Positions 40,621-48,168 of a stretch of DNA of 64,000 nucleotides are shown piece by piece. A model generated the notes under the pieces. It made no database searches and had not been told where the DNA came from. It saw nothing but the letters and a program-made list of their open reading frames with translations. This DNA is from CAWCDJ01 sp963836015 (GTDB lineage: Bacteria; Acidobacteriota; Terriglobia; Bryobacterales; Bryobacteraceae): contig CAWIIF010000015.1 of the NCBI GenBank assembly GCA_963836015.1, positions 62,001-126,000 on the forward strand, written 5' to 3'. Every line of letters begins with the position of its first letter. Positions within the stretch are counted from its first letter, which is position 1. Made by a program: the position numbers and the translations under genes.

Positions 40621-41670
40621 ATGCATCCGCTGCTGGTCCGAAGCCGCCGGCTGGTGGTTTACCTGCTGGCCTGGATTCCGATTGTGGCGCTGCTGGCCTA
40701 CATCGCATGGGCCGCGGGCGGTTTGTCTTGGAAGGACGCCGCCGAGGTGCTGGCGCCGGCGTGCGGGGTTTTCGCGTTCGTGTGCCTCTCCCCCTGGTAC
40801 GTGTGCCGCACGCGTCCGCTGCGCCCCTCCAATTTCGCCTCCCTGGCATTCGCGCACGCCGCGGCCGCCGGGGCGGCCGGGCTGATCCTGGCGGGCGCCG
40901 CATGGCTCTCGGCCTACTTGCTGGCAACGCCCGTGCCGCGCCTGCCGGTGCTCTTCGGAATGGGCGTGCTGCTCTACCTGGTTTCGGTGGGGCTGCACTA
41001 CGCCGCGCTGGCAGCCGCTGCGTCCAGTGAAGCCGAGAAACACGCCGCCGAGGCGCGCATGCTGGCCCGCGAGGCGGAATTGCAGGCGCTGCGCATCCAG
41101 ATCAATCCTCACTTCCTGTTCAACAGCCTCCATTCGATCAGCTCGCTGACCACATCCGACGGCGCCCGGGCCCGCGAAATGTGCATCCGGCTGGCGGACT
41201 TTCTCCGCAGCAGCCTGGGCCTCGGCAAGCGCGACTCCATCCCCCTGCGCGAGGAACTGGCCCTGGCGCGCAGCTACCTGGAGATCGAGCGCATCCGCTT
41301 CGGCGAACGCCTGCAGGTGGACCAGCAGATCGGCGACGCGTGCCTGGATTGCATGGTCCCCGCGCTCCTGCTGCAGCCCCTGGTCGAAAACGCGGTCAAG
41401 CACGGGATCGCCGGGCTTTTGGAAGGCGGCTCGATCCGGCTCGAGGCCGGCCGCGACGGTCCCGACGTTTGCATCACCATCGAGAATGCCTTCGATCCGG
41501 AAGGCGCTTCTCGCCGGAGCATGGGCATCGGCCTGCAACATGTGCGGCGCCGCCTCGAGGTGCGCTACGGCAGCGATGCCGCGGTCGAGACCGGGCCGCA
41601 TGGCGGCATCTACCGTGTGGTGCTGCGGTTCCCCTGCGAATCGCCCATGGCCTCGAGCAGCCGGGCGTAG
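40621..41670 (+). CDS. LytS/YehU-type sensor histidine kinase
   Basis: A 349-residue kinase with four N-terminal membrane helices (residues about 10-130), a short coiled coil (AEKHAAEARMLAREAELQALR) and the His_kinase domain. The phospho-acceptor His is in QINPHFLFNSLHSI, followed by the ATPase part with LLQPLVENAVKHGI and a late GIGLQHVRRRL. It is in line with the LiaF-like gene and convergent with a LytTR regulator. The two coding regions overlap at their 3' ends by 61 bases. Confidence 0.9.
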   Translation: MHPLLVRSRRLVVYLLAWIPIVALLAYIAWAAGGLSWKDAAEVLAPACGVFAFVCLSPWYVCRTRPLRPSNFASLAFAHAAAAGAAGLILAGAAWLSAYLLATPVPRLPVLFGMGVLLYLVSVGLHYAALAAAASSEAEKHAAEARMLAREAELQALRIQINPHFLFNSLHSISSLTTSDGARAREMCIRLADFLRSSLGLGKRDSIPLREELALARSYLEIERIRFGERLQVDQQIGDACLDCMVPALLLQPLVENAVKHGIAGLLEGGSIRLEAGRDGPDVCITIENAFDPEGASRRSMGIGLQHVRRRLEVRYGSDAAVETGPHGGIYRVVLRFPCESPMASSSRA

Positions 41671-42380
41671 CCCGACCGGCTCACCGGCAGCCGCGTCCCA
41701 TCCGACAGGATCGCCAGGCGGCTTTCCTTTCCGTAAGGCTCGATGCGCGCCACGCGCTCCAGGTTGACGATGGCGGAGCGGTGAATCCGCACGAAGCGAG
41801 CCGGGTCGAGCGCCGTTTCGAGGGAAGCGATCGGCTGCTGTTTCAGGTAGCTTTTGCCGCCGCTGTGCAGCGCTACGTAGTCGTCCTGCGCCTGCACGTA
41901 GTCCAGCTTGTCGAGCGGAATCACGTGCACGCGCGTTCCGTCTTTCACCACGAGGCGCTGCGGACGCTCCGCCGGCGGGCGCTCCGCAGCGATTTCGCGG
42001 GGCAGGCTCCGCTGGCCGAGCCGGGCCTTGGCGCGATCCAACGCGGTCTCGAAGCGCTCGGCGCTGAACGGCTTGAGCAGGTAATCTACCGCGTGCGCAT
42101 CGAAGGCCCGCATGGCGTACTGATCGTAGGCCGTGACGAATACCACGGCCGGCCCCGGCTCGATCAGCTCCAGCACTTCGAAGCCATCCAGCTTGGGCAT
42201 CTGCACGTCGAGAAACAGCAGATCGGGCGCGGTCTCGGCGATCGCTTTGACGGCCTCGAAGCCGTTCGCGCATTCGGCCGCGATCTCGATCTCGGGGTGC
42301 GCCCGCAGCAGCTCCTTCAAGAAGCCGCGCGCCAGCTCCTCATCGTCCACAATCACGGCTTTGTGCTTCTGCGCCGGCAT
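41610..42380 (-). CDS. LytTR family response regulator
   Basis: A 256-residue regulator. Receiver domain residues: DDEE at 12-15, phospho-acceptor Asp in LLFLDVQMPKLDGFEVL, Thr in VVFVTAYDQYA and Lys in DYLLKPF. The C-terminal LytTR DNA-binding domain reads DKLDYVQAQDDYVALHSGGKSYLKQQPI, then FVRIHRSAIVNLERVARIEPYGKES. It is the natural partner of the convergent LytS-type kinase. It lies on the opposite strand, so the pair is not one operon, which is unusual for this type. Confidence 0.9.
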   Translation of the reverse strand: MPAQKHKAVIVDDEELARGFLKELLRAHPEIEIAAECANGFEAVKAIAETAPDLLFLDVQMPKLDGFEVLELIEPGPAVVFVTAYDQYAMRAFDAHAVDYLLKPFSAERFETALDRAKARLGQRSLPREIAAERPPAERPQRLVVKDGTRVHVIPLDKLDYVQAQDDYVALHSGGKSYLKQQPIASLETALDPARFVRIHRSAIVNLERVARIEPYGKESRLAILSDGTRLPVSRSGYARLLEAMGDSQGNRSTTR

Positions 42381-42505
42381 CCTCCAGCCAATTTACACCC
42401 TTTACACACCCCCATTCCCGTTGGGTTTCATTTATGCGACAATGTGGGAACCCGAATACTTAGAGAAGGGCCACCAGCGAAGGCAGGCGGTCGGAAAGGC
42501 GTGCC

Positions 42506-42817
42506 GTGAGCGATCAAGCCGAAACGCCGTTTGACAGCATCGAGGGTTCCCACGAGTATGTAGCTTTGCTCGCGGACGCTATCGAAGAGGCCCGTCGCGA
42601 TGTGGAGTCTGAAATTGCTGCCGCCGAACGCGACGCAGCGGATCGCCGCAAAGAGGCGCTCCTATTGGTCTCCTACAATCTCGCCAAGCTGAATCTCCAT
42701 ATCACGACCAGCAGACGCATTTTGAACGACCTCCGCACCTTGCGGCGGTTGCTTTTGGCCGAACGAGGCCTCGCGATGGAAGCGGAAGATACCGGCGTGT
42801 CTACAGGCGCGGACTAA
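42506..42817 (+). CDS. Small helical protein of unknown function
   Basis: A 103-residue acidic protein, mostly helical by eye: EYVALLADAIEEARRDVESEIAAAERDAADRRKEALLLVSYNLAKLNLHITTSRRILNDLRTLRRLLLAERG, which could form a coiled-coil hairpin. The start is a GTG (GTGAGCGATCAAG) with GGAAAGG upstream. No membrane segment. No family recognised. It precedes a CarD-like gene but a strong promoter separates them. Confidence 0.6.
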   Translation: MSDQAETPFDSIEGSHEYVALLADAIEEARRDVESEIAAAERDAADRRKEALLLVSYNLAKLNLHITTSRRILNDLRTLRRLLLAERGLAMEAEDTGVSTGAD

Positions 42818-42992
42818 GCGCTCCCACCCGGTTCAGCGATCGAAACCGCCGAAAGAAGTACCACCTACTGGAGGTGTATTTCACCCCGTGCCTTTTTACC
42901 TCGTGTTTCTTGCAGCTACTGTGGTTTCCGTATTTTTACGCGCATAGTGGCGAAAAACCCCATCTGATGCGGCTTTTCGCATCATTACCCTC

Positions 42993-43021
42993 TTGACACA
43001 ATTAGTCGTGAAGCGTACTAT
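42993..43021 (+). promoter_or_regulatory. Strong sigma-70 promoter of the CarD-like gene
   Basis: TTGACA (42993-42998), 17 bases, then TACTAT (43016-43021). This is a near-consensus promoter about 62 bases before the start codon, leaving a 5' leader of roughly 55 bases. A small hairpin GATGCG-N6-CGCATC (42966-42983) sits just upstream. Confidence 0.8.
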
Positions 43022-43083
43022 TCAAGAGTTGTCGCGCAACTCAGCAGCAACACTTGACAGCGGTGGTTAGTGGGGGACCCCGT

Positions 43084-43593
43084 ATGACCTTTCAGATTGG
43101 CGATAAAGTCGTCTATCCCAACCAAGGTGTTGGGACCATCGAGAATATCAGCACCCGCTCTTTTGGTTCCGCATTCGAGAAGTTCTACCTCCTGCGCTTC
43201 GGATCAAACAGCATGACGGTGTTGGTTCCATTTTCCAACGTGGGCAACATCGGTCTCAGAAGGGTGACGAAGGACAGGGAGATATCGCGCATCCTTTCCT
43301 ACCTCTCCAACGGTTTGTGCACGATCAATCCGGACTGGAAGGTGCGCTTCAAAGAGAACACGGAACGAATGCAGAGCGGCGATCTTCTTCTGGCGGCCGA
43401 GGTGTTCAAGGCCTTGCTCCAGTTGCACGTGGACAAGCCGCTTTCGTTCCGCGAGAAGAAGATGCTCGACCGTGCCCGGCACATGCTGGTTTCGGAAATT
43501 TCAATCGCCCGCGGCGTTCCCGAGATTCACGCCGTCGGCATGCTGCAGCGCTCGCTGGCCAAAGCCGGCCTGACGCTGCCCGTCGCCCTCTAG
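43084..43593 (+). CDS. CarD/CdnL family transcriptional regulator
   Basis: A 169-residue protein. The N-terminal CarD_CdnL_TRCF domain (FQIGDKVVYPNQGVGTIENI and YLLRFGSNSMTVLVPFSNVGNIGLRRV) binds the RNA polymerase beta subunit. The helical C-terminal domain (LSFREKKMLDRARHMLVSEISIARG) normally contacts promoter DNA. CarD stabilises open complexes at rRNA and growth promoters. The conserved Trp used to wedge DNA is not evident in the expected C-terminal place, though a Trp is present in INPDWKVRF. The ATG at 43084 is chosen because it starts the conserved domain. Confidence 0.9.
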   Translation: MTFQIGDKVVYPNQGVGTIENISTRSFGSAFEKFYLLRFGSNSMTVLVPFSNVGNIGLRRVTKDREISRILSYLSNGLCTINPDWKVRFKENTERMQSGDLLLAAEVFKALLQLHVDKPLSFREKKMLDRARHMLVSEISIARGVPEIHAVGMLQRSLAKAGLTLPVAL

Positions 43594-43679
43594 GATCGCG
43601 TACCGCCTCGGGCAGGCGCGAGCTTGTCCGAGGGACCTTATTTTCTTCGCCGCTTCAGCCGTGTTACCATTCCTGCCTG

Positions 43680-44378
43680 ATGTTCTGTCACCACTGCGGT
43701 ACAGAGGTTGCGCCCGGGGCTCAGTTCTGCACGAGTTGTGGAGAGCCGATGGGTGCGCCGGCGGCGATGGGACCGGCGCCCCCGGCTAACTGGGTCCCGG
43801 CACCGGGCATTCACTCGCAGACTGGACGCTGGATCGGCGAAGGGTGGAGGCTCGTGCAGGCCGACCTGGGCACATTTTTCCTGATGGCCCTGGTGTTTTC
43901 GCTCCTCAACGCCGCGGTCCCCGTGCTTTTACAAGGACCGCTCTTCGTGGGTTTCCATCTCTTCTGCATGAAGAAGCTATTCGGGCGCCGCGCGGAGTTC
44001 GCCGATCTTTTCACGGGCTTCAACTTCTTGATTCCTTCGCTGGTGGCCTCGCTGCTCATCTCGCTGCTGGTGGGGGTGGGCACGCTGTTCTGTATCATTC
44101 CCGGCCTGGTGGTCGCGGCGATGTACAAGTTTGTCTACCTGTTCATCCTCGATAAGCGCATGGATTTCTGGCCCGCCATGCAGGCCAGCCACGCCGTGGT
44201 AAAGAACGACTACTTCGGGTTCACCATGTTTCTGCTGGCGATGGTCGGGCTGGATATTCTCGGGTTCCTGTGCCTGGTCGTCGGTATCTTCATCGCTCTG
44301 CCGGTAACGATCGCGGCCATCACGGTAGCGTATCGCGACATTGTCGGTTTCGAGCAGAGCACCGTGGACGCACTTTGA
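43680..44378 (+). CDS. Zinc-ribbon membrane protein (DUF975-like)
   Basis: A 232-residue protein beginning with a CxxC-N10-CxxC zinc ribbon (MFCHHCGTEVAPGAQFCTSC), a Pro-rich linker, and then five or six hydrophobic helices (FFLMALVFSLLNAAVPVLL, IPSLVASLLISLLVGVGTLFCIIPGLVVAAMY, LLAMVGLDILGFLCLVVGIFIALPVTIAAITVAY). The pattern resembles bacterial DUF975 or related membrane proteins of unknown function. It overlaps the next start as TTGA. Confidence 0.75.
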   Translation: MFCHHCGTEVAPGAQFCTSCGEPMGAPAAMGPAPPANWVPAPGIHSQTGRWIGEGWRLVQADLGTFFLMALVFSLLNAAVPVLLQGPLFVGFHLFCMKKLFGRRAEFADLFTGFNFLIPSLVASLLISLLVGVGTLFCIIPGLVVAAMYKFVYLFILDKRMDFWPAMQASHAVVKNDYFGFTMFLLAMVGLDILGFLCLVVGIFIALPVTIAAITVAYRDIVGFEQSTVDAL

Positions 44379-44707
44379 CGCCGCGGCACCTGCGAGTGGC
44401 GGCGGCCGTGCTGCTGTTCGCGGTGCTGTGTTTCGCGAGCGTCCCCGCAGCGCCCCGTTTTTCTGTTTGCGGATACCACTGGCTGACCGGACGCGCGTGT
44501 CCCTTGTGCGGCCTCACGCGAGGGTTGTTCTCGCTGGCTAAAGGCCGCTGGCGCGATGCGATCGCTTTCAACGCGCTCACTCCCCTCGGTTTCGCGATGC
44601 TCTTCAGCCTGTGCGCTGATTTCCGCTGGCGCGGGCGGCTGTGGGGCGCCGGCGCCGCGGCATTCGGCCTCTACGGAATGGCGCGCATCTTCCTGCCCGG
44701 CATCTAG
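44375..44707 (+). CDS. DUF2752 family membrane protein
   Basis: A 110-residue protein with CGYHWLTGRACPLCGLTRGLFSLAKGRWRDAIAFNALTPLGF, the DUF2752 signature with the CP-x-CGLTR motif. Two or three membrane helices are evident. The start is a TTG at 44375, inside the stop of the upstream zinc-ribbon gene, implying coupled translation. Function unknown. Confidence 0.78.
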   Translation: MTPRHLRVAAAVLLFAVLCFASVPAAPRFSVCGYHWLTGRACPLCGLTRGLFSLAKGRWRDAIAFNALTPLGFAMLFSLCADFRWRGRLWGAGAAAFGLYGMARIFLPGI

Positions 44708-44732
44708 GATCCGGCTTCAATCAAAATCGCTA

Positions 44733-44761
44733 TTGACAACCCACGTATCGTCGAACATAAT
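44733..44761 (+). promoter_or_regulatory. Sigma-70 promoter of the TonB-type receptor gene
   Basis: TTGACA (44733-44738), 17 bases, CATAAT (44756-44761). The elements are 11 of 12 to consensus. The start codon is 48 bases downstream with GGAAGAAGGG as ribosome binding site. Confidence 0.8.
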
Positions 44762-44809
44762 TCCGTTAACGCTAAAATAAGTGGCACTCGGGTCTGAAAG
44801 GAAGAAGGG

Positions 44810-47800
44810 ATGAGTCTCCGTAAGACTGCAGCTGTCCTGTTTCTGGCCTCACTACTGTTCGTGGCGGCCGCCCCGCGCCTGCGCGCGCAAGCTCTATACG
44901 GGTCGATCGTCGGCTCGGTTACCGATTCCAGCGGGTCGGTGGTTCCGGGCGCATTAGTAAGAGCCACCCAGACGGGAACCGGCCAGGAGCGGCAGACGCT
45001 CACGAACGAGACCGGCTCCTACAGTTTTCCCACGCTTCCGCAAGGCTCGTACGATGTCACGATCAGCCGTGAGGGATTCGAGAGGTTCGCTCAGCGCGGT
45101 GTTTCGGTGACCATTGCGAATGTGGTGCGGGTGGATGCGGCGTTGAAAGTAGGCGCGGCCACCGAAACGGTGCAGGTTAGCGCGCAGGCGGCCACGCTCC
45201 AGACCGATAAAGCCGAAGTCCGCAGCGACATTGCCGCCAAGGACCTGGAGGAGCTGCCGATTCCGGTGAACCGGAATTACCAGAACCTGCTGATCATGGT
45301 GCCCGGCGTCTCGCCGCCATCGAGCTCGAGTTCTCTGGCGGCAAATCCGGCGCGCGGCGAAGTGTTCAGCGTCAATGGAACTACCCAGGGCGCCTCCAAT
45401 ACGCGGATCGAGGGGGCGAACGCGATCAACGCCTGGATGTCGCACGAGACCGGATACGTCCCGGGTCTGGAAGCCATCGAGACCGTCACCGTTTCCACGG
45501 CCAGCCTGGACGCCGACCAGGGCCTGGCGGGCAGCGCCGCCATCAACGTGCAGTTGAAGAGCGGGACCAACAGCCTCCACGGGTCGGGGTTCGAATACAA
45601 CCAGAACAACGCAGTGAAGGCCGATCCGTTCTTCCTGCCGGCCGGACAGCGCAAGCCGAAGTTCATCGACAACCAACTCGGCGGCACTCTCGGCGGCCCG
45701 ATCATCAAGAACAAGCTCTTCTATTTCGGCAGTTACGACGGCCAGTTCATCCGGCAGAACGCTTCCCAGATCGTGACCGTCCCGACGGCGGACATACGCG
45801 CGGGCAACATGTCGGGGTCGTCCGGTCCGATCTACGATCCGTTCAGCGGGAACTCCGACGGCTCGGGCAGGACGCCGTTTCCCGGCAATACGATCCCCCA
45901 GGCCCGCCAGGACCCGCTCGCGCTGAGAATTCAACAGCTCTATCCCCTGCCCAACCTGCCCGGCATCGCCAACAACTATTACGCCACGGGCGATTACAGC
46001 GTAAACCGGCATAAGTTCGACGGGAAGATCAATTGGAACGCCAACCAGAAGCTGTCGGTATCCGCCCGACTGGGCGTGCTGGATTACACCGCGTTCAACC
46101 CGGACATCTTCGGCGACAACGGCGCCGGAGTCAGCACGGCGGCGTCCCGGGATGGAAACCTGTTCGGCACGGTCTTCAACGGTACATTGTCGGGCACCTA
46201 CGTCCTCAGCTCCCACGTGGTCGTGGACAGCTACTTCGGCTACACCCGGCTGAATAACTCGCAGGAGCCCGTCAGCCTGGACAAAGGCAACCTGGGCCTC
46301 ACCCAGTTGAACCTGCCGGGAACCAACGGCCCTTCGCGCGGATACGGCGGATATCCCTCGTTCAGCATCTCGAGTTACGCCGCATTCGGAAAGGCCTCGG
46401 ATTCTCCGGTGTACTACCTCGATCCGGCCTACGACTATGTGGCCAACGCTAGCTGGGTCAAGGGCAATCACAACATCAAGTTCGGAGTCGATATCCAGCG
46501 GATCGACAACAACAACTGGGAGCTCGGCACGAACGGCGGGTCGTTCTCGTTCGGCGGCGGGCCGACCACGATCAAAGGCGGCGCGTCCCCCAATCAGTAC
46601 AACAACTATTCGACCTTCCTTCTGGGCCTCACTACCGGCGCTATCAACAACTTCCTTCAAGGGGACCGGCAGACCAGCCGCATGTGGGCCAACAGCTTCT
46701 ACGTGCGCGATCAGTGGCAGGTCAACCGCGTTCTGACCGTTTCGCTCGGCTTACGCTGGGACTACCTGCCGTTCGGGACCGGCGCGGACCGCGGTTTCGA
46801 GACCTACAACTTTCAGACCAACACCATGTACCTTTGTGGGTTAGGCCAGACGCCGACGGACTGCGGCGTGAAGGTCCCCAAGCGTGATTTCAGCCCGCGC
46901 CTCGGTCTGGCCTGGCGCGTCACGCCGACCTTTGTCGTGCGCGCCGGATTCGGTATCAATTACGATCCCAACCCCCTGGCATGGGTCCGCGATTTCGTGG
47001 GCGAGGCCGAAATCACGCAGTCCGCCAGCGTGCCCGCGGCCCTCAACTCGTATCAGTATGCCAGCCTGCTGAAGAACGGCATTCCGGCCGTGGTGTTCCC
47101 GGATACCAGCAGCGGTGTGATCCCGAACTATCCCGCGACGCAGAGCTTCACCGTCCCGCCGCCCGTGTATCACATGCCCTACGTGGAGTCGTGGAACCTC
47201 ACGGTCGAGAAGCAGCTCCCCAAGGGCTTCCTTGCGCAGGCCGGGTATGTGGGCGACCGCCAGATCAAGCAGCTCCAGGTGATGAATGTCAACGTCGGCG
47301 TGCCGGGCGGCGGCACCGCCAGCGAGCCGCTGTACCAGGCGTTCGGCAGGACGGCCAGCTCCGGCCTGATTGAAAACTACGGGCGGAATTCCTACGATTC
47401 GCTCCAGGCCAAGCTGATGAAGAGCTACGCCAACGGCCTGTCGCTCAACGTGGTCTACACATTTTCGAAAGCCCTGGCTCTGTGCTGCGACGCCCTGAGC
47501 GACAAGAATCCCGCGATTCAGGCGCCGCAGTACCGGAACCTGAACAAGGCGCTGTGGGGATCCAACCGGACGCACTCGTTCGCCATGAGCTCCGTGTACC
47601 AGCTGCCGTTCGGGCCGGGCAAAGCGTGGTTGAACCACGGCGTAGCGGGCGCGCTGGCGAGGGGCTGGCAGATCCAGGGGCTTTGGGCCATGTACACCGG
47701 GCAGCCGTTCACGGTCAGCGCCGACGCCACCTCCCTAAATGCGCCCGGAAACAGCCAGCGCGCCAACCTGGTGAAGCAGAATGTCGCGATGCTGGGCGGC

Positions 47801-48163
47801 ACCGGGCCGGGACAGTCGTGGTTCGACCCGCTCGCGTTCGCTTCCGTGACGACGCCCACCTTCGGGACGGCCGGCTTCAATGCAATATTTGGGCCCGGCG
47901 CAATCAATATCGATGCCGGGCTCGTGCGCGAGCTGCAGATCGGCGAACGGTGGCATCTGCAGTTGCGCCTGGATGCATTCAACGCCACCAATACGCCGCA
48001 TTTTTCCAACCCGAGCGCCAATGTCTCCAACATGGTCTTGAACGGCGACGGCACCGTAAAGAGCCTGGGCGGCTTCACCAGCATTACTTCCACCAACGGC
48101 GGCATGGGTCGAGAGGGAATCGACGAGCGTATGCTGCAGCTTGGTTTGCGGATCCGGTTTTAG
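44810..48163 (+). CDS. TonB-dependent-receptor-like outer membrane protein (Oar type, carboxypeptidase-regulatory domain)
   Basis: A 1117-residue outer-membrane protein. It has a signal peptide (residues 1-28, ending RLRAQ) and a carboxypeptidase-regulatory-like beta-sandwich (YGSIVGSVTDSSGSVVPGALV, YSFPTLPQGSYDVTISREGFERF). A plug-like segment (LEELPIPVNRNYQNLLIMVPG) and a long beta-barrel that ends in MLQLGLRIRF with a terminal Phe follow. Such giant receptors are abundant in Acidobacteria and probably import oligosaccharides or peptides. It has its own strong promoter, and a glycosidase gene follows by five bases, suggesting a carbohydrate uptake unit. Confidence 0.92.
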   Translation: MSLRKTAAVLFLASLLFVAAAPRLRAQALYGSIVGSVTDSSGSVVPGALVRATQTGTGQERQTLTNETGSYSFPTLPQGSYDVTISREGFERFAQRGVSVTIANVVRVDAALKVGAATETVQVSAQAATLQTDKAEVRSDIAAKDLEELPIPVNRNYQNLLIMVPGVSPPSSSSSLAANPARGEVFSVNGTTQGASNTRIEGANAINAWMSHETGYVPGLEAIETVTVSTASLDADQGLAGSAAINVQLKSGTNSLHGSGFEYNQNNAVKADPFFLPAGQRKPKFIDNQLGGTLGGPIIKNKLFYFGSYDGQFIRQNASQIVTVPTADIRAGNMSGSSGPIYDPFSGNSDGSGRTPFPGNTIPQARQDPLALRIQQLYPLPNLPGIANNYYATGDYSVNRHKFDGKINWNANQKLSVSARLGVLDYTAFNPDIFGDNGAGVSTAASRDGNLFGTVFNGTLSGTYVLSSHVVVDSYFGYTRLNNSQEPVSLDKGNLGLTQLNLPGTNGPSRGYGGYPSFSISSYAAFGKASDSPVYYLDPAYDYVANASWVKGNHNIKFGVDIQRIDNNNWELGTNGGSFSFGGGPTTIKGGASPNQYNNYSTFLLGLTTGAINNFLQGDRQTSRMWANSFYVRDQWQVNRVLTVSLGLRWDYLPFGTGADRGFETYNFQTNTMYLCGLGQTPTDCGVKVPKRDFSPRLGLAWRVTPTFVVRAGFGINYDPNPLAWVRDFVGEAEITQSASVPAALNSYQYASLLKNGIPAVVFPDTSSGVIPNYPATQSFTVPPPVYHMPYVESWNLTVEKQLPKGFLAQAGYVGDRQIKQLQVMNVNVGVPGGGTASEPLYQAFGRTASSGLIENYGRNSYDSLQAKLMKSYANGLSLNVVYTFSKALALCCDALSDKNPAIQAPQYRNLNKALWGSNRTHSFAMSSVYQLPFGPGKAWLNHGVAGALARGWQIQGLWAMYTGQPFTVSADATSLNAPGNSQRANLVKQNVAMLGGTGPGQSWFDPLAFASVTTPTFGTAGFNAIFGPGAINIDAGLVRELQIGERWHLQLRLDAFNATNTPHFSNPSANVSNMVLNGDGTVKSLGGFTSITSTNGGMGREGIDERMLQLGLRIRF

Positions 48164-48168
48164 CGGCC

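Noticed and set aside
38854..42273. 1139-codon open frame on the minus strand
   Set aside because: It runs antisense through the GH35 gene, the LiaF-like gene and the kinase, all with strong protein motifs. High GC makes long empty frames common, and the translation is low-complexity.
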